In this document: piece by piece, positions 1 to 6,332 of the stretch | Layout of the letters: each line of letters begins with the position of its first letter | How positions within the stretch are numbered: the first letter of the stretch is position 1 | DNA from: Desulfobacteraceae bacterium | Lineage (GTDB): Bacteria > Desulfobacterota > DSM-4660 > Desulfatiglandales > Desulfatiglandaceae | DNA length: 9,409 nt | Assembly: GCA_020349865.1 (NCBI GenBank) | Contig: CP070700.1 | Coordinates: forward strand, 41,975 to 51,383 | Direction of reading: 5' to 3' | The notes under the pieces: model-generated | Told to the model about the DNA's origin: nothing | Databases searched by the model: none | What the model saw: only the letters and a program-made list of their open reading frames with translations | Made by a program: the position numbers and the translations under genes

Positions 1-56
1 GGGTTTAATACAAATGGGAATCTATCATCTCAAACTGCTGTCAAACGATCAATGTA

Positions 57-401
57 TCAGCATGTCAAATGAAAGCAAGCACCGACCCGCTTTTTTGTTG
101 ACAGCTCATTGAAAAGCTCCATTGCTTTTTGGTTAGTTGCGGGACTAAATTCAATACTCTTCTTTTGAAGAGTCTTTTTAAGCTCTTTTTCAGGTTTCAC
201 TAATCCGCTTACACCAGTACCTGCAATGATGACGTCCGGTTGAGAGTCAACAAGCTCACTTATATCATCACCCGAGAGTATATGGCCTCCTTTTCTTCGC
301 CATGAAGTTTTCACACTTCCGTCAGGATAGATAACAAGGTCCGAGGTGTATTTGTTGCCATCAATCACAATGAATCCAAATGCAAAGGCGTCGATCCTCA
401 T
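57..401 (-). CDS. Mth938/NDUFAF3-like small protein (DUF498 family)
   Basis: A complete 114-residue protein, close to the usual size of this single-domain family (Mth938 of Methanothermobacter, the human proteins AAMDC and NDUFAF3). Recognition rests on the family layout: an N-terminal beta-rich part with a YPDGSVKTSWRRKGGH stretch (residues 25-40), a central IIAGTGVSGL loop (58-67) and the C-terminal signature RVGACFHLTC (105-114). These features resemble the conserved W-R-x-x-GH, GTG and HLTC elements of the family. No signal peptide or membrane segment is visible, so it is probably cytoplasmic. The biochemical role of bacterial members is not established; NDUFAF3 is a complex I assembly factor, but that role cannot be carried over. 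The ATG at 401 gives the expected N terminus, though the ribosome binding site is weak (an AGATAGG-like stretch about 8 bases upstream). A perfect TATAAT lies on this strand at 485-480. It appears monocistronic within the window. Confidence 0.85.
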   Translation of the reverse strand: MRIDAFAFGFIVIDGNKYTSDLVIYPDGSVKTSWRRKGGHILSGDDISELVDSQPDVIIAGTGVSGLVKPEKELKKTLQKKSIEFSPATNQKAMELFNELSTKKRVGACFHLTC

Positions 402-520
402 TTGATAAACCTATCTTTCTAATTGAAGATCTTGCAAGCTCTATAATTAAACGTCTCGGAGTTTTTGCAATTTGTTGAAATTATAGGTTTTTGTTGAGTT
501 CTATTGGTTTTGTCTCACAT

Positions 521-552
521 ATGGAATTTTGGAATGATGGAATTTTGGAATG
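521..552. repeat. Two perfect tandem copies of a 16-bp repeat (left array)
   Basis: Positions 521-536 and 537-552 are identical 16-mers reading ATGGAATTTTGGAATG. The reverse complement of the unit matches the unit of the right array (687-733) at 13 of 16 positions when aligned in register, so the two arrays are in opposite orientation. Direct observation; function unknown. Confidence 0.93.
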
Positions 553-661
553 TTGATTTTTATAAGGAGAGTGCCCATTTATGAATACTTTTTACTTTCT
601 TGTTAAGAGGGGTGTTATCAATATTCCATTACACCATTTTCCCAGAACCCATTATTCTTCG

Positions 662-676
662 CGCCGCTTCGCGGCG
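662..676. repeat. GC-rich mini-hairpin between the 16-bp arrays
   Basis: A six-base stem CGCCGC/GCGGCG (662-667 with 671-676) closes a three-base loop. On the minus strand its tip reads GCGAAGC, a heptamer known from DNA studies to form an unusually stable mini-hairpin. The same heptamer is on the plus strand at 739-745, just beyond the right array. No T-run follows on the plus strand, so a simple intrinsic terminator is unlikely. Confidence 0.7.
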
Positions 677-686
677 GGTTCCCGGT

Positions 687-733
687 TTCCACCATTCCAG
701 TATTCCACCATTCCAGTATTCCACCATTCCAAT
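687..733. repeat. About 2.9 tandem copies of the 16-bp repeat (right array, inverted)
   Basis: The unit TTCCACCATTCCAGTA occurs perfectly at 687-702 and 703-718, followed by a third incomplete copy (719-733) that diverges only at its end. The period of 16 bp equals that of the left array at 521-552, in opposite orientation. The two arrays could pair as a long imperfect stem of about 32 bp around a loop of about 134 nt. A further partial copy lies at 9275-9298. Confidence 0.93.
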
Positions 734-891
734 TGTTGGCGAAGCGAACTAACTTGCTCCAAATAGGAAATCGATAATAGTAGTATAGAAGAAAGTCTCT
801 TGTGTGTCAAAAAAGGTATTCAATGTTCCAACCGTTTATACCCTTTCTGATAGCGTATTTTTTTCCAGATGTGTCTACCCTATGATTTGGC

Positions 892-920
892 TTGACAATG
901 ACAGAAATTGAACATTAACT
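892..920 (+). promoter_or_regulatory. Possible sigma-70 type promoter of the exporter operon
   Basis: A perfect -35 box TTGACA (892-897) is followed after 17 bases by a weak -10 candidate, TTAACT (915-920), 41 bases ahead of the start codon at 962. The surrounding DNA is AT-rich. The -10 matches the consensus at only three of six positions, so this is a candidate based on position and the -35 box alone. Confidence 0.35.
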
Positions 921-961
921 AAATTAAAGATGTTGCGAACAATTCGGAGACAATTAAAAAA

Positions 962-2602
962 ATGCGCAAACTGGCACTTTTTTTGATCCTGACTGCGGGA
1001 GCTGTTGTGGCCGCAATGGTCTATTATTCTCGGGATGGTGAAGGAGAGCAGTCCGAGTTCACTTTTGCGAAGGTTGAGCGGGGGACTATTGTCAATCTGG
1101 TGTCTTCCACCGGCACTCTAAATTCCCTGGTTACGGTACAGGTGGGATCTCAGGTCTCGGGTCAGATCAAAGAGCTTTTGGTCGATTTCAATTCCGAGGT
1201 TCGCCAAGACCAGGTTATCGCCCTTATCGATCCGGTGAATTTTGAGGCCCGCGTGCGTCAATATGAAGCTGAACTCGCGGTCTCAAGGGCCAACGTGGCA
1301 ATACAGTCCGCGGCCGTGGAACGTGGTAGGGCGGAACTTGAAAACGCCCGGTCTGCGGCCGCCGCTGCCAGTGCCAAGACCGAAAAGGCGAGGGTTGCGC
1401 TGAGCGATGCCAAGCGTGACCGCGATCGTAAGGAGAACCTGCACAAACAATCGATAATTTCGGATAGCCAGTTTGATGAGGCTGTGGCCGCCTATGATCA
1501 GGCCATGGCCCAGATGCGTGCGACCGAGGCCGAGGAAAAGGCCCAGTATTCTGTGGTCAGGTCACGTAAGGCGGCGCTCAAGATGGCCCAGGCCCAGGTG
1601 GAACATGCCAGTGCCCAGGTAAAGCAAAAAGAGGCCGCCCTGCATCAGAGTAAGGTCGATCTGGAGCATACCATCATCCGGTCACCTGTGGACGGTGTAG
1701 TTATCGGGCGAAGTGTGGATATTGGGCAGACCGTGGCCGCCAGTCTCCAGGCTCCCACATTATTTACCATTGCCCAGGATCTTCGCGAGATGCAGGTGGA
1801 CACGAGCGTGGATGAGGCTGACATCGGGCACATTCAGATGAGCCAGCGAGCAACCTTCACAGTGGATGCCTTTCCAGGGCGGGAATTCAAGGGACAGGTC
1901 ATTCAAATACGCAAACAACCAGAAACTGTTCAGAATGTCGTGACATATACGGTAGTGGTGTCTGCGGAAAACTCTAATTTGCTTCTTCTTCCGGGAATGA
2001 CCGCCAATGTTCAGATTGCGGTTGATGAACGTTCGGATGTACTTAAGGTGCCGAACGGAGCCTTGCGATTCACACCTCCAGGCAACAAGTCAGGGCCGGA
2101 TGAAGCTTCTGGGAGCAGTGCTTCAGGGACTTCGGAAGGTCTGGGTGAACAACAACGGATGGCATTAATCAAACGGCTCACGAATTCACTTGAGCTCACC
2201 GAAGAACAGCAGGCTAAGCTTCATGATATCTTTGCAAGGGGGCGTGAACAGATTATGGCCCTTCGTACGGGAGGGGCCACATCTGAGGAAATCCGAAGCG
2301 AAGTCCAGCGCATGCGGCAGGACAGCCGTGGCGCCATAATCGCCATGCTTACCCCTGAGCAGCGCCGGAAATACCGGGAAATGGAAGTAAGACGGGCAAA
2401 AAGGCAGGTGTCACCCGGACGAGTCTGGGTTGTTAACAGGAATGGAAAACTTGTACCAGTGAACATCATGACCGGCATCAGTGACGGCAATTTCACAGAG
2501 ATCGTCAGGGGCGATCTCGAAGCTGGTCAGGAGGTGGTCATCGGGGCAAGGCAGTCCGACCGCAGACCTTCGCAAAGCGGGCGACGGCGGTTAAGGTTTT
2601 AG
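962..2602 (+). CDS. MacA/HlyD-type periplasmic adaptor with an inserted LTxxQ (Spy/CpxP-like) segment
   Basis: The periplasmic adaptor of a tripartite exporter: it links the inner-membrane ABC permease encoded downstream to an outer-membrane channel. It has 546 residues, longer than the roughly 370-400 usual for MacA. Seen in order: a membrane anchor or uncleaved signal (about 4-22); the first half of a lipoyl domain (about 50-92, with VQVGSQVSGQIKEL); a long alanine-, lysine- and glutamate-rich coiled-coil hairpin (about 95-232); the second lipoyl half (IIRSPVDGVVIGRSVDIGQ, 238-256); a beta-barrel (about 275-365); and a membrane-proximal domain that resumes at about 486-530. Between about 373 and 483 sits an extra segment: a Gly/Ser/Pro-rich linker, then helices with LTEEQ (412-416) and LTPEQ (463-467). 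This spacing resembles the twin LTxxQ motifs of Spy/CpxP proteins. The C terminus is arginine-rich. A GGAGA ribosome binding site lies at 946-950. The next gene starts 1 base after the stop, so they are co-translated. The transported substrate is unknown. Confidence 0.9.
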   Translation: MRKLALFLILTAGAVVAAMVYYSRDGEGEQSEFTFAKVERGTIVNLVSSTGTLNSLVTVQVGSQVSGQIKELLVDFNSEVRQDQVIALIDPVNFEARVRQYEAELAVSRANVAIQSAAVERGRAELENARSAAAAASAKTEKARVALSDAKRDRDRKENLHKQSIISDSQFDEAVAAYDQAMAQMRATEAEEKAQYSVVRSRKAALKMAQAQVEHASAQVKQKEAALHQSKVDLEHTIIRSPVDGVVIGRSVDIGQTVAASLQAPTLFTIAQDLREMQVDTSVDEADIGHIQMSQRATFTVDAFPGREFKGQVIQIRKQPETVQNVVTYTVVVSAENSNLLLLPGMTANVQIAVDERSDVLKVPNGALRFTPPGNKSGPDEASGSSASGTSEGLGEQQRMALIKRLTNSLELTEEQQAKLHDIFARGREQIMALRTGGATSEEIRSEVQRMRQDSRGAIIAMLTPEQRRKYREMEVRRAKRQVSPGRVWVVNRNGKLVPVNIMTGISDGNFTEIVRGDLEAGQEVVIGARQSDRRPSQSGRRRLRF

Positions 2603-2603
2603 G

Positions 2604-3320
2604 GTGGCCAGCTTACTTAAGACTGAAGATCTCGCAAAGGACTATCGCATTGGCCCCCATGTAGTGCATGCTCTCCAAAATGTGTCTGTGGCTGTTGAGC
2701 GAGGGGAGTTTGTGGCAGTCATGGGACCATCAGGCTCCGGTAAGTCCACTTTGATGAATCTCCTCGGATGCCTGGATAAACCCACAGATGGTCACTATTT
2801 CTTTGATGGAGAGGACATTTCGTTTTTCACTCGTGATCAGCTTGCACTGACCAGAAACCGCGAGATCGGCTTTGTGTTCCAGACCTTCAATCTCCTTCCG
2901 AGGAACACGGCACTTGATAATGTGGAATTGCCCCTGTTATACGGGCGAACGCCGAGACGCGAAAGGCGGCCCAGGGCGGAGGCTGTACTTGATGCTGTTG
3001 GGCTTGCGGATCGCTCCCACCATCAACCATCCCAGCTATCGGGAGGACAGCAGCAGCGTGTGGCTATTGCCCGGGCTTTAGTGAACAATCCCTCGCTTAT
3101 ACTGGCGGATGAACCCACAGGTGCCATAGATACACGCACCGGTGTAGAGATTATGTCACTCTTCCAGCGGCTCAACCGCGAGGGAATAACAATAGTGGTC
3201 GTGACCCACGAACCGGAAATTGCCAGCTTTGCCAGAAGGATCCTACGGTTTCGGGATGGCAGGTTGATGGATGATGAGGTTGTGGAAAAACCGAAACAGG
3301 CTGAACTTCTACCTCGCTGA
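2604..3320 (+). CDS. MacB/LolD-type ABC transporter ATPase
   Basis: The cytoplasmic ATP-binding subunit that drives the exporter with the flanking adaptor and permease. It has 238 residues, a normal length for a stand-alone MacB/LolD-type ATPase. All catalytic motifs are intact: Walker A GPSGSGKST (41-49), Q-loop Gln93, ABC signature LSGGQ (145-149), Walker B LILADE (165-170), a D-loop in GAIDT (173-177, where GALD is the more usual form) and the switch His201. The start is GTG at 2604, one base after the adaptor stop codon, with an AAGG at 2593-2596; this start gives the standard N terminus (LLKTEDLAKDY). The near-overlap indicates translational coupling. In Escherichia coli MacB the ATPase and permease are fused; here they are separate proteins, as in LolCDE and many related systems. 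Presence of the adaptor argues for MacAB-type efflux and not lipoprotein sorting. Confidence 0.95.
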   Translation: MASLLKTEDLAKDYRIGPHVVHALQNVSVAVERGEFVAVMGPSGSGKSTLMNLLGCLDKPTDGHYFFDGEDISFFTRDQLALTRNREIGFVFQTFNLLPRNTALDNVELPLLYGRTPRRERRPRAEAVLDAVGLADRSHHQPSQLSGGQQQRVAIARALVNNPSLILADEPTGAIDTRTGVEIMSLFQRLNREGITIVVVTHEPEIASFARRILRFRDGRLMDDEVVEKPKQAELLPR

Positions 3321-3328
3321 GATGCCCC

Positions 3329-4561
3329 ATGAATTACCTTGATTCCATGTTTGCCTCGCTCCGGGCGCTTCGCGTCAACGTGCTGCGAAGTGTGCTCACC
3401 ACGCTGGGCATTATTATCGGAGTGGCCGCAGTTATCATTATGGTATCAGTGGGTGCGGGGGCCGAGGCCCAGGTTGAAGAACTCATACGCAGTCTGGGGG
3501 CTAACCTCATCATTGTATTACCCGGGACCACCACGTCGGCCGGGGTTAGGCTGGGGCACGGTACACGATTAAGCCTTACAGAAGATGATGCTGCGGCCAT
3601 TCAGCGTGAAATTCCAAGCGTACAGGTGGCTGCACCGTCGGTTCGGGGGGGTGGGCAGGTTGTTTTCGGCAATCTGAACTGGTCTACGCTCATCTATGGG
3701 GTTACGCCGGAATACCTCGAGGCACGGGAGTGGGAAATTGCCGGCGGCCGGGCCTTCACACCTGAGGAGGTGAAAGGAGCTGCCAAGGTAGTCCTACTTG
3801 GTGAGACAGTGGTTGAGAATCTCTTTTCAGGGAGAGACCCCATAGGGCAGATAATACGCATTAAGCGGGTGCCTTTTATGGTAATTGGCTTGCTCAGGGG
3901 AAAGGGACAGACCCCTATGGGGCAGGACCAGGACGACACGATCATGATTCCCATCTCCACGGCAAAAAAACGGGTACTGGGTGGCCGCTGGGTTAGCGGC
4001 AAGAGCGTGGGTGCAGTAATTGTGAAGGTGCGCGATGCCGAGCTTGTCCCTGATGCCGAAGAGGAGATCAAGGCACTGCTGCGCCAGCGTCACCGCCTGC
4101 GATCCGGTCAGGACGATGACTTCTTTCTGAGGAACCTTTCGCAAATACTCGAGACACGGGCTGAATCATCACGGGCCATGTCCATCCTCCTTGCTGCCGT
4201 GGCCTCGGTCTCTCTTGTGGTGGGTGGGATAGGCATTATGAATATCATGCTTGTGTCGGTTACCGAAAGAACGCGGGAGATCGGGCTCCGAATGGCTGTT
4301 GGTGCCAGAAGCCGTGACATCCTCACCCAGTTCCTCACTGAGGCTGTGACCCTTTCCCTCATCGGCGGCCTCATTGGAATAGCATTAGGTGTTGGGGGAT
4401 CAATAGCAATCACCATCTCCGGTGGGTGGCCCATGATAATTGAGATCGAATCAGTGATCCTCGCCTTTGGTTTTTCCGCAGCAGTGGGCATCTTTTTTGG
4501 GTTCTACCCGGCCCGAAAGGCGGCAAGTCTTGACCCCATAGAAGCACTCCGTTACGAATAG
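3329..4561 (+). CDS. MacB/FtsX-type ABC transporter permease
   Basis: The inner-membrane permease of the exporter, 410 residues. Layout: one membrane helix near the N terminus (about 22-42, in LRSVLTTLGIIIGVAAVI), a large periplasmic MacB-type domain (about 45-280), then three helices (about 284-308, 335-360 and 374-394). Family signatures are present: GIGIMNIMLVSVTERTREIG (300-319) and the C-terminal YPARKAASLDPIEALRYE (393-410). This is the MacB permease core without the N-terminal ATPase, which is encoded just upstream. The start at 3329 is 8 bases after the ATPase stop and lacks a clear ribosome binding site, so translation is probably coupled. Members of this superfamily act as mechanotransmitters, passing conformational change to periplasmic partners and not carrying substrate through the membrane. 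No outer-membrane factor follows, and the next gene has its own strong ribosome binding site after a 106-base gap. Confidence 0.94.
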   Translation: MNYLDSMFASLRALRVNVLRSVLTTLGIIIGVAAVIIMVSVGAGAEAQVEELIRSLGANLIIVLPGTTTSAGVRLGHGTRLSLTEDDAAAIQREIPSVQVAAPSVRGGGQVVFGNLNWSTLIYGVTPEYLEAREWEIAGGRAFTPEEVKGAAKVVLLGETVVENLFSGRDPIGQIIRIKRVPFMVIGLLRGKGQTPMGQDQDDTIMIPISTAKKRVLGGRWVSGKSVGAVIVKVRDAELVPDAEEEIKALLRQRHRLRSGQDDDFFLRNLSQILETRAESSRAMSILLAAVASVSLVVGGIGIMNIMLVSVTERTREIGLRMAVGARSRDILTQFLTEAVTLSLIGGLIGIALGVGGSIAITISGGWPMIIEIESVILAFGFSAAVGIFFGFYPARKAASLDPIEALRYE

Positions 4562-4653
4562 GCCCCTATAGTGCCTAATCGATCGCGGAGTTGCAGGGTT
4601 ATTAGGACGTTTCTTCGATTCCCTCTGGTCCTGGATTGTTTTCAAATTTAGTG

Positions 4654-4660
4654 AAGGAGG
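4654..4660 (+). promoter_or_regulatory. Strong Shine-Dalgarno site
   Basis: A consensus AAGGAGG lies 7 bases before the ATG at 4668. It fixes the start of the following gene and suggests efficient, independent translation of that gene rather than coupling to the exporter operon. Confidence 0.85.
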
Positions 4661-4667
4661 AGTTATC

Positions 4668-5981
4668 ATGGTTGAGAAAGTCATTATTATGGGAGCGGCG
4701 GGACGCGACTTTCATAACTTCAGCATCTATTTCAGGGGCAACCCCCGCTATAAGGTCATAGGTTTTACGGCTGCACAGATCCCGGACATTGAGGGCCGGC
4801 TCTATCCGCCGGAGCTGGCGGGAGAGCTTTACCCTGAGGGCATAACCATCTATTCTGAAGACCAACTTGGCAGTCTTATTAAGAAACACAAGGTAGATCT
4901 GGTCGCCTTTTCCTATAGCGACATTCCCCATGTTGAAGTCATGCACAAGGCTTCTCTTGCTATGGCAGGGGGCGCGGATTTCATCCTGATCGGCGCCACA
5001 TACACTATGCTCAGATCCGAAAAACCCGTGGTGTCTGTATGTGCAGTGAGAACAGGTTGTGGAAAATCCCAAACCACCCGTCATGTGTGTAATACCTTAA
5101 AGGAAATGGGAAAAAAAGTTGTCACCATCCGTCATCCAATGCCTTACGGAGATCTGACAAAACAAGTGGTGCAACGTTTTTCGTCCTATGAAGATTTTGA
5201 AAAACACAACTGCACGATTGAGGAAAGAGAAGAGTATGAACCTCTGGTGGATCAGGGAACTGTGGTCTATGCCGGCATTGATTATGAAAAGATTCTCAAA
5301 GAGGCCGAAAAAGAAGCCGATGTTATTGTCTGGGACGGAGGAAACAATGACACGCCATTCTATTACCCCGATTTACACATTGTTATTTTTGACCCCCACC
5401 GGGCCGGACACGAACTGTTGTACTTCCCGGGCGAAACAAACATGCTTATGGCAAACGTTGCGGTCATCAACAAGGTGGATAGTGCGGAACCCCATCAAGT
5501 GGGTCTGGTCCGAAAAAACATAGAAAGGCATGCGCCAGATGCAGAAATCGTGCTCGCAGAGTCGGCTGTTCTTGTGGACAATCCCGTGCAAATAAGGGGG
5601 CAACGAGTTCTGGTGGTTGAAGACGGCCCCACGCTTACTCACGGAGAGATGGCGTTCGGAGCCGGGACCATCGCCGCTAAAAGAAATGAGGCGGCCAGTA
5701 TGGTTGATCCAAGACCTTACATCACTGGAACGATTAAGGAGACCTTTGAAACCTATCCTAATATTGGTGCGGTGCTTCCTGCTATGGGATACGGTAAAGA
5801 ACAAATGAAAGATCTGGAACTTACTATCAACAATGCGGATTGTGACCTGGTTCTCTTCGCAACACCCATTGATCTACCCAAACTCCTTTCTATCAATAAA
5901 CCCACGCTCAGAGTGCGTTACGAATACAAGGATCATGGCAGCCCTACATTGGAGGAAGTCCTTTTAAGGCGTATTCGGTAA
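4668..5981 (+). CDS. Cyclic 2,3-diphosphoglycerate synthetase-like P-loop protein (COG2403 type)
   Basis: A 437-residue protein that I recognise as belonging with the cyclic 2,3-diphosphoglycerate synthetase of thermophilic methanogens and its bacterial homologues, often listed as predicted GTPases. The archaeal enzyme closes 2,3-diphosphoglycerate to the cyclic compound using ATP; whether bacterial members do this is not known to me. Seen: an N-terminal Rossmann-like start (VIIMGAAGRDFHNF, 5-18); a P-loop in VCAVRTGCGKSQTT (124-137) that has the TGCGKS core but Ala where Walker A normally has its first Gly; a WDGGNNDTP motif (222-230) that could coordinate metal; NKVD (268-271), like the G4 base-recognition motif of GTPases; and a conserved-looking C-terminal part (PYITGTIKETFETYPNIGAV, 350-369). 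No signal peptide or membrane helix, hence cytoplasmic. It is separated from the exporter by 106 bases and is convergent with the ferredoxin gene, so context gives no pathway. Nucleotide specificity (ATP or GTP) cannot be told from sequence. Confidence 0.8.
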   Translation: MVEKVIIMGAAGRDFHNFSIYFRGNPRYKVIGFTAAQIPDIEGRLYPPELAGELYPEGITIYSEDQLGSLIKKHKVDLVAFSYSDIPHVEVMHKASLAMAGGADFILIGATYTMLRSEKPVVSVCAVRTGCGKSQTTRHVCNTLKEMGKKVVTIRHPMPYGDLTKQVVQRFSSYEDFEKHNCTIEEREEYEPLVDQGTVVYAGIDYEKILKEAEKEADVIVWDGGNNDTPFYYPDLHIVIFDPHRAGHELLYFPGETNMLMANVAVINKVDSAEPHQVGLVRKNIERHAPDAEIVLAESAVLVDNPVQIRGQRVLVVEDGPTLTHGEMAFGAGTIAAKRNEAASMVDPRPYITGTIKETFETYPNIGAVLPAMGYGKEQMKDLELTINNADCDLVLFATPIDLPKLLSINKPTLRVRYEYKDHGSPTLEEVLLRRIR

Positions 5982-6001
5982 AAGATTCACTCGAGAAACT
6001 T

Positions 6002-6324
6002 GGTTCTTCCAGGAAATGAGTACCGGATCATGATTTATATTCTTTTGACTGGATTGGTCATGATGTCTTTTCTTCGATTCCAAGTCTTCCGGCCTGGTCA
6101 TTTCAAGGGGTTACGGATGTGTGATGCCCGCCCTGGCGGGCAAGCCTACCCCCTCCCTGTTCCCCTCGCATTCGCTCGGGGCCAGGGGGTCCCCCATTCC
6201 GTAACCCCGTTGAAATAACGAAGGCCTCTCGACAGTCACTCAGAAAAGACATCATGACCATATCCCTTAAGCCATATGCGTCCGCCACTAATAAAAAATG
6301 AGGTACTCATTTCCCGGAAGAACC
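6002..6324. repeat. 323-bp nested foldback (inverted-repeat) element
   Basis: This fills the gap between two convergent genes. Three paired blocks are visible on either side of a centre near 6158-6163. Outer: 6002-6024 with 6302-6324, starting GGTTCTTCC, 22 of 23 bases complementary. Middle: 6056-6073 with 6242-6259 (GGTCATGATGTCTTTTCT), 18 of 18. Inner: 6100-6117 with 6198-6215 (the GGGGTTACGGA block), complementary apart from one bulged base. Less well paired stretches lie between them. The interior holds two further hairpins: GCCCGCC/GGCGGGC (6126-6132 with 6135-6141) and ACCCCCT/AGGGGGT (6148-6154 with 6184-6190) enclosing CCCC/GGGG (6162-6165 with 6178-6181). It starts 21 bases after one stop codon and ends 8 bases before the other. 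It could be a non-autonomous (MITE-like) element, a bidirectional terminator, or both. No convincing target duplication is seen at its edges and it contains no transposase. Confidence 0.85.
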
Positions 6325-6332
6325 TTCAAGGT

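Larger units (their letters stand above)
402..961. other. 560-bp intergenic region with repeats, no credible gene
   Basis: This region separates the divergently transcribed Mth938-like gene and the exporter operon. Seen directly: a perfect TATAAT on the minus strand at 485-480 (possible -10 for the leftward gene, without a good -35), another TATAAT on the plus strand at 442-447, mirrored 16-bp repeat arrays at 521-552 and 687-733, a GC-rich mini-hairpin at 662-676, and a TTGACA box at 892-897 ahead of the exporter operon. The TTGTTGA heptamer occurs at 472-478 and 491-497, 19 bases apart. A 61-codon reading frame (581-766) crosses the right-hand repeat and is not considered a gene. Confidence 0.7.

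Noticed and set aside
521..733. CRISPR interpretation of the 16-bp arrays
   Set aside because: The units are directly tandem with no spacers, much shorter than CRISPR repeats, and no cas gene is nearby.
581..766. A 61-codon reading frame with an AAGGAG stretch upstream
   Set aside because: Its second half is translated from the 16-bp repeat array, the ribosome binding site is 11 bases from the ATG, and the peptide resembles no family I recognise. It is most likely incidental.
4559..4606. Intrinsic terminator after the exporter permease gene
   Set aside because: TAGGC/GCCTA (4559-4563 with 4573-4577) and CCTAAT/ATTAGG (4574-4579 with 4601-4606) can pair, but the stems are short, the loops are long and no T-run follows.
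4602..5084. A 160-codon minus-strand frame over the start of the COG2403-type gene
   Set aside because: It is antisense to a gene with a consensus ribosome binding site, a P-loop and full-length family similarity.
6000..6218. A 72-codon plus-strand frame downstream of the COG2403-type gene
   Set aside because: It lies almost wholly inside the foldback element, and the product has no recognisable pattern; an opposing frame of similar length covers the same palindrome.
6002..6324. Complete insertion sequence
   Set aside because: The 323-bp element has no transposase coding capacity, and the flanking eight bases on each side (5994-6001 and 6325-6332) do not form a target duplication.
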